Positions 49,041 through 63,217 of a DNA stretch of 64,000 bases are shown piece after piece. The notes under the pieces were generated by a model. It was given only the letters and a program-made list of their open reading frames with translations, did not search any database and was not told the DNA's origin. The stretch comes from Noviherbaspirillum saxi (GTDB lineage Bacteria; Pseudomonadota; Gammaproteobacteria; Burkholderiales; Burkholderiaceae_D), in NCBI RefSeq assembly GCF_003591035.1, contig NZ_QYUO01000002.1:496001-560000 (forward strand), written 5' to 3'. Each line of letters starts with the position of its first letter. Within the stretch, counting starts at the first letter, position 1. The position numbers and the translations under genes were made by a program.

Positions 49041-49927
49041 TGCTTCTTCAATTGTTCTGCGGTCAACAGGAAAACCATGTCGTCGCCGGCGCTGGTCGAC
49101 AGCCAGGTCAGTTCCAGGTCGGGGAAGGCCGCCTCGGCGAACGCGCGTTCATTGCCGATCTCCACGATCAGCACGCCTTTTTTCGTCAGGCGTTCCGCTG
49201 CACCGGCCACGATCTTGCGCACCAGGTCCATGCCATCGGTGCCGCCCGCGAGCGCGATCTGCGGCTCATGCAGATATTCTTTGGGCAGCTTGTCCATCGA
49301 GCCCGCATTCACGTAGGGCGGGTTGGTGACGATCAGGTCGTATTTCTTTTTCGGCAAATTGCTGTACAGGTCCGATTCGAATAGGGAAATCCGGTCTTCC
49401 AGCTGATAGTCGCTGACATTGCGCCGTGCGACTTCCAGTGCGTCGCTGGAAATGTCCGCGGTATCGACATGTGCATTCGGAAACGCATCGGCCAGCATGA
49501 TCGGCAGACATCCGGAACCGGTGCAAAGTTCGAGCACTTCTGTAATCGATTCGGCGTCATCCACCCATGGGGAGAATTGTTCCGGAATCAGTTCGGCAAT
49601 AAAGGAGCGCGGCACGATCACGCGCTCGTCGACATAGAAACGGTAGTGGCCAAGCCATGCTTCATTGGTGAGATAGGCGGCTGGAACGCGTTCGGTGGTA
49701 CGGCGTTCGATCACCTGGAGCACAGTCGTGGTTTCATTCGGCAACAGGTGCGCATCGAGGAAAGGCTCCAGCTTGTCGAGCGGCAGCTTGAGCGTATGCA
49801 GGATCAGATAAGCTGCTTCGTCGTAGGCGTTGCTGCTGCCGTGGCCGAAAAACAGATTGGCCGTATTGAAGCGGGTAACCGCGTAGCGCAGCAAATCGCG
49901 AATGGTTGTGAAATTGTTTGGTGTCAT
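49037..49927 (-). CDS. prmB: 50S ribosomal protein L3 glutamine methyltransferase
   Basis: A 296-residue protein with start MTPNNFTT at 49927. It N5-methylates a glutamine of ribosomal protein L3, helping 50S assembly. The SAM-binding motif VLELCTGSGCLPIMLA and the catalytic NPPYVNAG (NPPY motif) are present; LGHYRFYVDERVIVPRSFIAELI is characteristic of PrmB rather than PrmC. It lies downstream of dapE (85 bases) and overlaps the ABC-F gene. Another ribosome-acting protein directly follows, an operon with a translation theme. The frame continues open upstream to 50110 without support. Confidence 0.95.
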   Translation of the reverse strand: MTPNNFTTIRDLLRYAVTRFNTANLFFGHGSSNAYDEAAYLILHTLKLPLDKLEPFLDAHLLPNETTTVLQVIERRTTERVPAAYLTNEAWLGHYRFYVDERVIVPRSFIAELIPEQFSPWVDDAESITEVLELCTGSGCLPIMLADAFPNAHVDTADISSDALEVARRNVSDYQLEDRISLFESDLYSNLPKKKYDLIVTNPPYVNAGSMDKLPKEYLHEPQIALAGGTDGMDLVRKIVAGAAERLTKKGVLIVEIGNERAFAEAAFPDLELTWLSTSAGDDMVFLLTAEQLKKQ

Positions 49928-50012
49928 GAACAAGTCTTTTGTAAATTCAATTGAAGCTGCCGTAGAGAGTTTGGTCGTTGGCGCCTTGATCGCGCAGCAT
50001 TGACCCATCCTG

Positions 50013-51493
<1,481 letters not shown>

Positions 51494-51497
51494 TGTT

Positions 51498-52631
51498 TCA
51501 AACGTTAAGGGTGAATTCCGTGAAGGTCGGACCGTCGTCCTTCTTGGGTTCGGGTTCCGGCTCCGGTTTCTTGCCCTGCGCGTTGTTGATCAGCCAGTAC
51601 AGGTTGGTTGCCGAATCCGCATTGGCAAGCGCTTCTTCCTGCGTGATCACATCGTCTTCGATCAACTGCATCAAGGCTTGCTCGAAAGTTTGGGAACCGG
51701 GCGCCATGCTCTTTTCGATTGCTTCCTTGACCTGCCCGATTTCGCCCTGTTCGATCAGTTCGGCAACGTGGCGAGTATTGAGCAAGACTTCGACCGCTGC
51801 ACGGCGGCCGCCGTCTTTGGCGACAATCAGGCGCTGCGAGACCACGGCCTTGATGGTTGCGGCAAGATCCGGCAGCAGCGAGGGGCGGGTTTCCAGCGGA
51901 TAGAAATTGATGATCCGTGTCAGTGCCTGATAGCTGTTGTTCGCGTGCAGCGTAGCCACCACCAGGTGACCCGACTGCGCATAGGCAAGCGCCGCGCCCA
52001 TGGTTTCTTTGTCGCGGATTTCGCCGATCAGGATGCAGTCCGGCGCCTGCCGCAGCGCGTTCTTCAGCGCGACCTTCAGGCTTTCCGCATCGGTGCCGAT
52101 CTCGCGCTGGTTGACGATGGATTTCTTGTTGGTGAACAGGAATTCGATCGGGTCTTCCAGCGTCAGAATATGGCCGGTCTTCTGAATATTGCGATGGTCG
52201 AGCATCGCCGCGATCGTGGTCGATTTGCCGGAGCCGGTCGCACCGACTACCAGGATCAGACCGCGCTTTTCCATGATGATGTCGGCCAGGACCGGCGGTA
52301 CGTTCAGATCGGCCAGACGTGGAATGTCTCCGGGAATAAAGCGAAATACCGCGGATATCGTGCCGCGCTGCCGAAAGGCGGACAAACGGAAACTGCCGAG
52401 GCCGGTGACCGGAATACCCATGTTCAGTTCATTATGGGTTTCCAGTTCCTGCAGCTGTGCAGCAGAGATGACTTCGACCAGCAGGGTCTTGATGGTCGCG
52501 TTGTCCATCTTTTGCTGGTTGACCGGAAGCAGATGTCCGTTGATCTTGATGTGGATCGGCGAATTCACGGTAAGGAACAGGTCCGATGCCTTTTTATCCT
52601 TCATCAACTGGAACAGTCTATCCATTGCCAT
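51498..52631 (-). CDS. pilU: Type IV pilus retraction ATPase (PilU/PilT family)
   Basis: A 377-residue protein with start MAMDRLF at 52631, where GGAGG lies 5 bases upstream; an ATG 4 codons earlier is possible. N-terminal PAS-like domain: KASDLFLTVNSPIHIKINGHL. ATPase core: Walker A VGATGSGKSTTIAAM near 124-138, Asp box TLEDPIEFLF, Walker B LIGEIRDKETM, His box VATLHANNSYQALTRI. The Pro/Glu-rich C-terminal tail suits PilU more than PilT. No other pilus gene is in this window; it sits inside a dap gene set. Confidence 0.9.
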   Translation of the reverse strand: MAMDRLFQLMKDKKASDLFLTVNSPIHIKINGHLLPVNQQKMDNATIKTLLVEVISAAQLQELETHNELNMGIPVTGLGSFRLSAFRQRGTISAVFRFIPGDIPRLADLNVPPVLADIIMEKRGLILVVGATGSGKSTTIAAMLDHRNIQKTGHILTLEDPIEFLFTNKKSIVNQREIGTDAESLKVALKNALRQAPDCILIGEIRDKETMGAALAYAQSGHLVVATLHANNSYQALTRIINFYPLETRPSLLPDLAATIKAVVSQRLIVAKDGGRRAAVEVLLNTRHVAELIEQGEIGQVKEAIEKSMAPGSQTFEQALMQLIEDDVITQEEALANADSATNLYWLINNAQGKKPEPEPEPKKDDGPTFTEFTLNV

Positions 52632-52784
52632 GTCGGCCTCCATCCGGTGCGTCCGGTATATGCGGGATATCAGGAATGGATATGCCCATCCCTGTCAAAG
52701 CAGTTCAGGCCGTGCGGGGCAGCAGCCTGGTACGCCTGGAGCGCGCCAACATGACGTCCCAGGCGCAATCCATCGATTGCGTGA

Positions 52785-53624
52785 TCAGGCTTCGCGCAGC
52801 AATTCGTTGATGCCCGTCTTGGCGCGGGTCTTGGCATCGACACGCTTGACGATGACTGCGCAGTACAGGCTGTACTTGCCGTCTGCCGAAGGCAGGCTGC
52901 CGGAGACTACGACCGAACCGGACGGGATGCGGCCATAGCTGACTTCGCCGGTCGCGCGGTCATAGATCTTGGTCGACTGGCCGATATAGACGCCCATCGA
53001 AATCACGGAGTTTTCTTCAACGATCACGCCTTCGACGATTTCCGAACGCGCGCCGATGAAGCAATTGTCTTCGATGATGGTCGGATTGGCTTGCATCGGT
53101 TCCAGCACGCCGCCAATGCCGACGCCGCCCGAGAGGTGAACGTTCTTGCCGATCTGTGCGCAGGAGCCGACGGTGGCCCAGGTGTCGACCATGGTGCCTT
53201 CATCAACGTAGGCGCCGATGTTGACGTAGGACGGCATCAGCACCACGTTCTTGCCGATGAAGCTGCCGCGGCGTGCGACTGCCGGCGGCACTACGCGGAA
53301 ACCGCCCTTGGCGAAATCTTCCGCTGTGTAGTTGGCGAACTTGGTCGGCACCTTGTCATAGAACTGCATCGCGTTCGCGCCGTCCATGCCGGCCGGCATC
53401 GGCACATTGTCTTCGAGCCGGAAGGACAGCAGAACGGCCTTCTTGATCCACTGATTGACGACCCATTCGCCGCTGTCTTTTTGCGCAACGCGCAGGCTGC
53501 CCTGATTCAGCTGTTCAAGCACATGCGCAACGGCGTCGCGCACTTCGGCAGGAGCGGATTTGGGCGAAAAATCGGCGCGGTTTTCCCATGCCTGGTCGAT
53601 GATCTGTTGGAGTTGTTGAGTCAT
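52785..53624 (-). CDS. dapD: Tetrahydrodipicolinate N-succinyltransferase
   Basis: A 279-residue left-handed beta-helix acyltransferase; it uses succinyl-CoA in the second committed step of the succinylase branch to diaminopimelate. The hexapeptide repeat region is at about 110-230 ([20 protein letters not shown], then [40 protein letters not shown]), and [19 protein letters not shown] is the conserved DapD block. It follows dapC after about 24 bases. Confidence 0.97.
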   Translation of the reverse strand: MTQQLQQIIDQAWENRADFSPKSAPAEVRDAVAHVLEQLNQGSLRVAQKDSGEWVVNQWIKKAVLLSFRLEDNVPMPAGMDGANAMQFYDKVPTKFANYTAEDFAKGGFRVVPPAVARRGSFIGKNVVLMPSYVNIGAYVDEGTMVDTWATVGSCAQIGKNVHLSGGVGIGGVLEPMQANPTIIEDNCFIGARSEIVEGVIVEENSVISMGVYIGQSTKIYDRATGEVSYGRIPSGSVVVSGSLPSADGKYSLYCAVIVKRVDAKTRAKTGINELLREA

Positions 53625-53648
53625 TTAGGGAACTTTTATGGTGGTGGA

Positions 53649-54842
53649 TCAGGATAACTTCTGGGTGAATTCGACAATCCGGCGAGCCGCTTCAAGACAT
53701 TCGTCCACTTCGGCCACCAAGGCCATGCGGATGCGGCTCTGTCCCGGATTGGCGCCGTGAGCGTCGCGCGCAAGATAACTGCCGGGCAATACCGTCACAT
53801 TATATTCGGCATGCAGGCGCTTCGCGAATTCCGTGTCGGACAGCTTGGGCACCTTGGCCCAGAGGTAAAAGCCGGCGTCGGGCAGGGCGACATCGAGCAC
53901 TTCCTGCAACAACGGCGTTACCTGGTTGAACTTGGAGATGTATTTCGCGCGGTTGTCTTCGACATGCTGTTCGTCATTCCACGCTGCGACGGAAGCGGCC
54001 TGGATAGCCGGGCTCATCGCGCTGCCGTGGTAAGTGCGGTACAGCAGGAATTTCTTTAGTATCTCGGCGTCGCCGGCAACGAAGCCGGAGCGCATGCCCG
54101 GCACATTCGAGCGTTTCGACAGGCTGGAAAACGCAATCAGCCGTGGGTAGCCGGTGCGGCCGAGGCGATGCGCGGCTTCCAGCCCACCCAGCGGTGCCAC
54201 CGCGTTGAAGTAGATTTCCGAATAGCATTCATCGGCGGCAATGACAAAACCATAGCGGTCGGACAGCGCAAACAACTCTTTCCAGTCTTCCAGCGTCAAT
54301 ACCGCACCGGTCGGATTGCCAGGCGAGCATAGATACAGCAGTTGCACGCGGGGCCATATCTCTTCGGGAACGCTCTTGTAATCCGGCGCGAAGTTGCGCG
54401 CCGGATCGGAATTGACAAAATAAGGCGTCGCGCCGGCCAGATAGGCGGCCCCTTCATAAATTTGATAGAACGGATTCGGGCACATGACCAGCGCATCAGG
54501 ACGCGGATCGATCAAGGCCTGCGCCAGGGCAAACAGCGCTTCGCGCGAACCGTTCACCGGCAGCACCTGTGTTGCAGGATCGATTGCAGGCAAGTCGTAG
54601 CGCCGCTCCAGCCATGCGGCGATGGCCGCACGCAATGCGTCGGAGCCGGTGGTCGATGGATAGCTTGCCAATCCGCCAAGATTGTCCGCCAAGGCTTGCT
54701 GTATGAACGCCGGGGTCGGATGCTTGGGCTCGCCGATACCAAGACTGATCGGCGAATACCGCGAATCGGGTTGCACGCCTGCGAACAGGCCACGCAGCTT
54801 TTCAAAGGGATAAGGTTGTAATTTGGATAAGAGCGGATTCAC
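53649..54842 (-). CDS. dapC: Succinyldiaminopimelate transaminase
   Basis: A 397-residue class I/II aminotransferase. I prefer a GTG start at 54842 (VNPLLSKLQPYPFEKL), because family members begin at this point; the frame is open upstream to 54944 with no homology. The PLP lysine lies in FSSLSKRSNVPGMRSGF, and LGIGEPKHPTPAFI, LLYLCSPGNPTGAVL and ADECYSEIY are the usual cofactor contacts. It heads the leftward set dapC, dapD, pilU, arsC-like, dapE, making LL-diaminopimelate for peptidoglycan and lysine. It is divergent from smc, 188 bases away. Confidence 0.94.
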   Translation of the reverse strand: MNPLLSKLQPYPFEKLRGLFAGVQPDSRYSPISLGIGEPKHPTPAFIQQALADNLGGLASYPSTTGSDALRAAIAAWLERRYDLPAIDPATQVLPVNGSREALFALAQALIDPRPDALVMCPNPFYQIYEGAAYLAGATPYFVNSDPARNFAPDYKSVPEEIWPRVQLLYLCSPGNPTGAVLTLEDWKELFALSDRYGFVIAADECYSEIYFNAVAPLGGLEAAHRLGRTGYPRLIAFSSLSKRSNVPGMRSGFVAGDAEILKKFLLYRTYHGSAMSPAIQAASVAAWNDEQHVEDNRAKYISKFNQVTPLLQEVLDVALPDAGFYLWAKVPKLSDTEFAKRLHAEYNVTVLPGSYLARDAHGANPGQSRIRMALVAEVDECLEAARRIVEFTQKLS

Positions 54843-54982
54843 TTGGGAGGGCTCGGTAGAAGGGTGCTGGGATGCTGAAAGAATAAGCGCGACATTATAC
54901 CGTCCGCGGTCGCATGCGCCTTGCAACATGGGATGGAAACCCATGGCCGGCGCACTTGAAGTGATATGATAGGGCCCTTTCT

Positions 54983-54997
54983 CGGGGGCTGCCCCCG
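54983..54997 (+). promoter_or_regulatory. GC-rich hairpin in the smc leader
   Basis: CGGGGGC-T-GCCCCCG is a nearly perfect palindrome between dapC and smc, 33 bases before the smc start. A TATGAT hexamer lies at 54965-54970, 12 bases upstream of it, and could be the smc -10 box. The hairpin would then sit in the 5' leader and could affect translation or act as a weak attenuator; no T-run follows. Confidence 0.35.
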
Positions 54998-55030
54998 TTC
55001 TGGTTCAACTAGTCTGGAACAGTCGACAAC

Positions 55031-58000
55031 GTGCGTCTAACTTCTCTTAAATTATCGGGGTTCAAGTCCTTCGTCGACCCCACCAATTTTCAGGTTCCTG
55101 GTCAGTTGGTTGGCGTTGTCGGCCCGAACGGCTGCGGCAAATCCAATATCATGGATGCCGTGCGCTGGGTGCTCGGCGAGTCCAAGGCTTCCGAACTGCG
55201 CGGCGAATCGATGCAGGACGTCATTTTCAATGGCTCCACCAGCCGCAAGCCGGCCGGCCGCGCTTCGGTCGAACTGGTGTTCGACAACAGCGATGGACGT
55301 GCCGCCGGACAATGGAGTCAGTATGCGGAAATCGCGGTCAAGCGCACGCTGACCCGCGACGGTACCTCCACCTACTACATCAACAACCAGGCGGTGCGCC
55401 GCCGCGATATCCAGGATATCTTCCTCGGTACCGGCCTCGGTCCGCGCGCCTACGCGATCATCGGTCAGGGCATGATTTCGCGCATCATCGAAGCGCGTCC
55501 GGAAGATCTGCGCATCTTTCTGGAAGAAGCGGCCGGTGTGTCGAAATACAAGGAACGCCGGCGTGAAACCGAAAACCGCCTGCAGGACACCCGCGAAAAC
55601 CTGACCCGCGTCGAAGACATTTTGCGCGAACTGAACGCCAACCTGCAGAAGCTCGAAGCGCAGGCAGCGGTCGCGCAGAAATTCCGCGAACTGCAAGCCG
55701 ACCAGGACGAGAAGCAGAAACTGCTGTGGCTGCTGCGCAAGAACGAGGCAAAGACCGAGCAGGAAAAATATTTCCGCGATATCGAAAAGGCGCAGACCGA
55801 CCTCGAAGAGCAGACCGCGAAGCTGCGCCATATCGAAACCGAGCTTGAGCACATGCGCCAGGCGCACTATGCGGCCGGCGACCGCATGCATACCGCGCAG
55901 GGCAATCTGTACCAGACCAATTCCGAGATCGGCAGTCTGGAAGCGCAGATCAAGTTCGTGATCGAATCGCGTAGCCGCCTGCAAACCCAGTTGAATTCGC
56001 TGACCGCGCAGCGCGACCAGTGGCAGCGCCAGGGCCAGCAGCAGCAGGAAGAACTTGCAGAAGCCGAAATGCATCTGGAAGAGCATGGCATGCGCGTCGA
56101 ACAGGCGCAGCATGCGGCACAAAACCAGCACGACCTGATTCCGGGGCTGGAACAGGCATGGCGCGAAGCGCAGTTGAAGACGACAGAGTCGCGCAGCAAG
56201 ATCATGCAGATCCAGCAGCAGATCGAACTGGAATCGACGCATCAGCGCAATGCTTCCAATATCCTTTCCGGTCTGACGACGCGTCGCGAGCGCCTGTCGC
56301 AGGAAAAGAATGGCATGTCGCTGCCGGACAGCGCACATCTGACCAATCTGCGCATGCAGCTCGAAGAAAAGCAGGCAACGCTGGAAGAGGCGCGCGAGCA
56401 ACTGGAAGCCGCGCAGGAACAGCAGCCCAAACTCGAAGAAGAACGCCGCACTGCGCAGCAGCAGGTCAATACCGAGACCGCCAACAATGCGCAGCTTGAA
56501 GCCCGCCTGAATGCGCTGAAACAGTTGCAGGAAAACGTGCAGACGCAAGGCAAGGTACAGCCGTGGCTGAAAAAGCATGAACTCGGCGACCTGCCCAGGC
56601 TGTGGCAAAAACTGCATGTCGACCAAGGCTGGGAAACCGCGCTCGAATCGGTGTTGCGCGAACGTACGTCCGCGCTCGAAGTATCCAACCTGGATTGGGC
56701 AAAGGCCTTCTTCAGCGATGCGCCACCGGCCAAGCTGGCTTTGTTCACGCCCAACGAAACCGCACAGGCTGCGCCCGCCGATGGGCCGGCCGGACTGAAA
56801 CCCTTCATCAATCTGCTGCAGCTGAATGACCCGGGACTGCGCGCTCTGATGCAGGACTGGCTGAGCAATGTATTCGTCGCCGACGACGTCAATGCCGCAT
56901 TCGTCGATCGCACCAAGCTGCCGCTCGGCGCCTGCTTCGTAACGAAACAGGGTCATGTGATCGGCAAATCCAGCGTACGCTTTTACGCATCGGATTCCGA
57001 GCAGGATGGGATGCTGGCGCGCCAGCAGGAAATCGACAACATCACCAAGCAGCTGCGCGCGCAGCAAATGCTGGCCGATGAAGCGAAGTCGCGCGCGGTG
57101 CGCGCCGACGCAGCGGTATCGCAGGCGACGCAACGCCTGCAGGAATTGCGCCAGCGGGTGACCGGCTTGACGCAGGCGGTTCATGGCTTGCAGATCGATG
57201 TCATGAAGCTGTCGGAAGTGCAGGAACGCTTCAATCAGCGCAGCACCCAGATCGACACCGACCTGGCCGAAATTGCAGCTCAGGAAGCGGAGCAGCAACA
57301 GGCAAAGGCCGAATCGGAAGCCAAGTTCGAACAGCTCGATATCGAACTCGCCGTCTTGCAGGAAAGTCACGAAGACGGCCAGACCGATTACCTGGCAAAA
57401 GAGCAGCAGCTTAACGATGCGCGTCAGCGCTTGCGCGATGTCGAACGTGCGGCGCAGGAAGCCGAATTCGCCGAAAAAGCCCATCGCAACAAGATAGAAG
57501 AACTCAAGCGCAGCATTTCCACCGCGCTGGAACAGTCGGCGCAGCTATTCGCCAGCATGCAGCAAGGCAGCCTTGAACTGGAAAGCCTGGACGATCAGGC
57601 CGCGCAAGCCGGGTTGCAATCCTTGCTCGACAAGCGCTCGGATCAGGAGCGCGCGCTGGCCGATGCGCGCCATGAACTCGACCAGCTGACGCAAAAACTG
57701 CGTCATGCGGAAGAAGCCCGCATGCAGTCCGAACGCAGCCTGCAGCCGCAACGCGATCGCATCATGGAATTGCAGTTGAAGGAACAGGCCGCGCGCCTGA
57801 ACCAGGAACAGTATGCGCAGCAGCTGGCGGAAGCCCAGGCCGATGAAGGGGCGCTGACCGAAAAGCTGAACGCCGACATGCGTCCCTCTTATCTGCAGGG
57901 CGAAGTGACGCGTTTGACCAATGCCATCGCGGCGCTTGGCGCTGTCAACCTGGCGGCACTTGATGAACTGGCGCAGGCATCGGAACGCAAGAACTTCCTC

Positions 58001-58561
58001 GACTCCCAGCATGCCGACCTGACCGAAGCGATTACCACGCTGGAAGATGCGATCAACAAGATCGACCGTGAAACCCGCGACCTGTTGCAGGACACCTTCG
58101 ACAAGGTCAACAAGCATTTCGGCGAACTATTCCCGATTCTGTTCGGCGGCGGTCAGGCCAAACTCATCATGACGGGCGAGGAAATCCTCGACTCCGGCGT
58201 GCAGGTAATGGCTCAGCCGCCCGGCAAGAAAAACGCCACGATCCACTTGTTGTCCGGCGGTGAAAAGGCATTGACGGCGACTGCGCTGGTGTTCTCGATG
58301 TTCCAGCTCAATCCCGCGCCGTTCTGCCTGCTCGACGAGGTGGACGCGCCGCTGGACGATGCCAATACCGAGCGGTTCTGCAATATGGTCAAGCGCATGT
58401 CGTCGCAAACCCAGTTCCTCTTCATTTCGCATAACAAGATTGCAATGGAAATGGCGCAGCAGCTGATCGGCGTCACCATGCAGGAACAGGGCGTATCGCG
58501 CATCGTGGCGGTCGATATGGAGTCGGCTACGAACTTTGCGAGCGAAGCGGAAGCAGCGTAA
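55031..58561 (+). CDS. smc: Chromosome segregation protein SMC
   Basis: A 1176-residue protein with a GTG start, the full length of SMC proteins. Walker A GPNGCGKSN at 32-40 and QxxGQGMIS lie in the N-terminal head. Long coiled coils span about 170-500 and 680-1000, around a hinge at about 510-650. The C-terminal head has the signature LLSGGEKAL and Walker B CLLDEVDAPLDDAN. It works with ScpA/ScpB to organise and separate chromosomes; neither partner gene is in the window. It heads smc-zipA-ligA, a usual betaproteobacterial order, though a small leftward gene lies between smc and zipA here. Confidence 0.98.
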   Translation: MRLTSLKLSGFKSFVDPTNFQVPGQLVGVVGPNGCGKSNIMDAVRWVLGESKASELRGESMQDVIFNGSTSRKPAGRASVELVFDNSDGRAAGQWSQYAEIAVKRTLTRDGTSTYYINNQAVRRRDIQDIFLGTGLGPRAYAIIGQGMISRIIEARPEDLRIFLEEAAGVSKYKERRRETENRLQDTRENLTRVEDILRELNANLQKLEAQAAVAQKFRELQADQDEKQKLLWLLRKNEAKTEQEKYFRDIEKAQTDLEEQTAKLRHIETELEHMRQAHYAAGDRMHTAQGNLYQTNSEIGSLEAQIKFVIESRSRLQTQLNSLTAQRDQWQRQGQQQQEELAEAEMHLEEHGMRVEQAQHAAQNQHDLIPGLEQAWREAQLKTTESRSKIMQIQQQIELESTHQRNASNILSGLTTRRERLSQEKNGMSLPDSAHLTNLRMQLEEKQATLEEAREQLEAAQEQQPKLEEERRTAQQQVNTETANNAQLEARLNALKQLQENVQTQGKVQPWLKKHELGDLPRLWQKLHVDQGWETALESVLRERTSALEVSNLDWAKAFFSDAPPAKLALFTPNETAQAAPADGPAGLKPFINLLQLNDPGLRALMQDWLSNVFVADDVNAAFVDRTKLPLGACFVTKQGHVIGKSSVRFYASDSEQDGMLARQQEIDNITKQLRAQQMLADEAKSRAVRADAAVSQATQRLQELRQRVTGLTQAVHGLQIDVMKLSEVQERFNQRSTQIDTDLAEIAAQEAEQQQAKAESEAKFEQLDIELAVLQESHEDGQTDYLAKEQQLNDARQRLRDVERAAQEAEFAEKAHRNKIEELKRSISTALEQSAQLFASMQQGSLELESLDDQAAQAGLQSLLDKRSDQERALADARHELDQLTQKLRHAEEARMQSERSLQPQRDRIMELQLKEQAARLNQEQYAQQLAEAQADEGALTEKLNADMRPSYLQGEVTRLTNAIAALGAVNLAALDELAQASERKNFLDSQHADLTEAITTLEDAINKIDRETRDLLQDTFDKVNKHFGELFPILFGGGQAKLIMTGEEILDSGVQVMAQPPGKKNATIHLLSGGEKALTATALVFSMFQLNPAPFCLLDEVDAPLDDANTERFCNMVKRMSSQTQFLFISHNKIAMEMAQQLIGVTMQEQGVSRIVAVDMESATNFASEAEAA

Positions 58562-58597
58562 GGAAGCTAAAGGCAGGACGGTCGCGGAGAGCACTGG

Positions 58598-58630
58598 TTG
58601 AAGGAAGCATGGAGAAGTCGCTTCCTTCAA
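58598..58630. terminator. 11-bp perfect stem-loop between convergent genes
   Basis: TTGAAGGAAGC (58598-58608) pairs perfectly with GCTTCCTTCAA (58620-58630) over an 11-base loop. It lies 37 bases after the smc stop and 14 bases after the leftward small gene's stop. No T-run on either strand, so it may stop transcription weakly from both sides or protect 3' ends. Confidence 0.5.
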
Positions 58631-58644
58631 GCTCCGGACTGGTA

Positions 58645-58887
58645 TTAGATACGTGCCGAACGTGCCAGCGCGGCGCGCTTCTGGTAATAGGCGACATTCA
58701 TCTGCGCTTCTTTCGCGCGCTGCTGTTCGACATCGGCGCAGATCAGGAAATGCCGCTCGGCGCGCTGCAGCCACCAATGTTGAATGGAGCGCAGCACCGG
58801 GCTTAGCGACAGCATGGCCAAGTGCTGCAGTTTGAATTCTTTAGAGCCGGACATGGCGATGTTCGATTTGGCGGAATGAGTGTTCAT
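58645..58887 (-). CDS. Hypothetical small protein
   Basis: An 80-residue protein with start MNTHSAKS at 58887; GGAG lies 6 bases upstream. The middle is helical and moderately hydrophobic (LQHLAMLSLSPVLRSIQHWWLQRAERHFLIC) and is followed by AKEAQMNVAYYQKRAALAR. No family is recognised. It is convergent with smc and separated from it by an 11-bp stem-loop. The ribosome-binding site supports it as a real gene. Confidence 0.6.
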   Translation of the reverse strand: MNTHSAKSNIAMSGSKEFKLQHLAMLSLSPVLRSIQHWWLQRAERHFLICADVEQQRAKEAQMNVAYYQKRAALARSARI

Positions 58888-59403
58888 TGTTGCTCCTCGA
58901 AAGCTGGTTTCCCTCGGTTTGGTCTGCTCCGTCCGGCCGCGGAATGGGCGAGACAACGTGCTTGCTCCATGATCAACGTTCATGCGTTTCTCCATTATCG
59001 ATAGGATCTTGGTATGCTTTCTCGTTTCGGATCGCGATCTGCTGAAACGTGCCGTGGCTGCTATCCGACTACTGCAATAATTACGTTTTGGAATAGTTGT
59101 TATTTTTTATTTCGAGCCCCTTTCGAGTATTGACGCGGCTCAACGGACTGAACCCGTGCATTCGGCAATGATCAATTCCATACGCACATTTTTTCCGGAA
59201 AGCATGAAAAACGATGCTCTTTAGCAAGATATGTCTGCCTTGACAACTTTATTGCCGGCCACTACCCTGATTTCCAGTTCGCGGCCGGGGTGGCTTTCAA
59301 CTTTGTAAATTTCGAAAATGATTCGATCAGATTTTCCGCGACGCCGTGACAGTGATTCCCTCCTGCTGCGCGTCCGCCCCACACCTAACAAGGGCACATA
59401 CGC
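58888..59403. other. Intergenic region upstream of zipA
   Basis: A 516-base gap, AT-rich around 59090-59120. On the minus strand at 59221-59340 a frame encodes a protein-like stretch (DRIIFEIYKVESHPGRELEI, then RVVAGNKVVKADISC, stop at 59221) without a convincing start; it may be the tail of a decayed gene. Promoters for zipA and the small leftward gene must be here. Confidence 0.4.
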
Positions 59404-62594
<3,191 letters not shown>

Positions 62595-62595
62595 C

Positions 62596-63129
62596 ATGGC
62601 GATACGTGACATCCTGAAGATGGGCGACCCGCGCCTGTTGCGCCAGGCCGAACCCGTGACCGACTTCGGTACGCCCGAGCTCCTCAGGCTGATCGACGAC
62701 ATGTTCGATACCATGCGTGCAGCCAATGGGGCAGGGCTGGCGGCGCCGCAAATCGGCGTCAACCTGCAAGTGGTGATCTTTGGCTTCAAGCAGAATGTGC
62801 GCTATCCCGAAGCGCCGCCGGTGCCGGAAACCGTGCTGATCAATCCGGTCATTACGCCCTTGTCGCAGGAAATCGAAGACGGCTGGGAAGGCTGTCTTTC
62901 GGTGCCGGGATTGCGCGGCATGGTGCCGCGCTGGCTGCGCCTGCATTACGAAGGCGTCGACCAGGATGGCAAGCCGATCAGCCGCGATGTCGAGGGTTTT
63001 CATGCACGCGTGGTCCAGCATGAATGCGACCACCTGATCGGCATGCTGTATCCAATGCGGATCAAGGACTTTTCGAAGTTCGGCTTCGTCGATATTCTGT
63101 TCCCCGAACTTGATCCAGGCGACGACTGA
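62596..63129 (+). CDS. def: Peptide deformylase
   Basis: A 177-residue protein. It removes the N-formyl group from new proteins, using Fe2+. All three motifs are intact: [10 protein letters not shown] at about 46-55, EGCLSVPG (metal-ligand Cys) near 100-107, and QHECDHLIG (HExxH-type, two His ligands and Glu) near 143-151. The sequence is closer to the second-class deformylase of proteobacteria that have several copies. The ATG follows the ligA stop by 1 base. Confidence 0.96.
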   Translation: MAIRDILKMGDPRLLRQAEPVTDFGTPELLRLIDDMFDTMRAANGAGLAAPQIGVNLQVVIFGFKQNVRYPEAPPVPETVLINPVITPLSQEIEDGWEGCLSVPGLRGMVPRWLRLHYEGVDQDGKPISRDVEGFHARVVQHECDHLIGMLYPMRIKDFSKFGFVDILFPELDPGDD

Positions 63130-63217
63130 GGAAAAAGACTTACCATTGTCGTCATCGACACGGCGAACCGCGCGCGGAAAACCGTGTGTTGCCCGTAAGC
63201 CCTTCATTCGCCCGAAC

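Noticed and set aside
55052..57484. An 810-codon leftward open frame antisense to smc
   Set aside because: It lies wholly over smc, whose head and coiled-coil motifs are unmistakable. The antisense frame is kept open by codon bias in a high-GC coding region.
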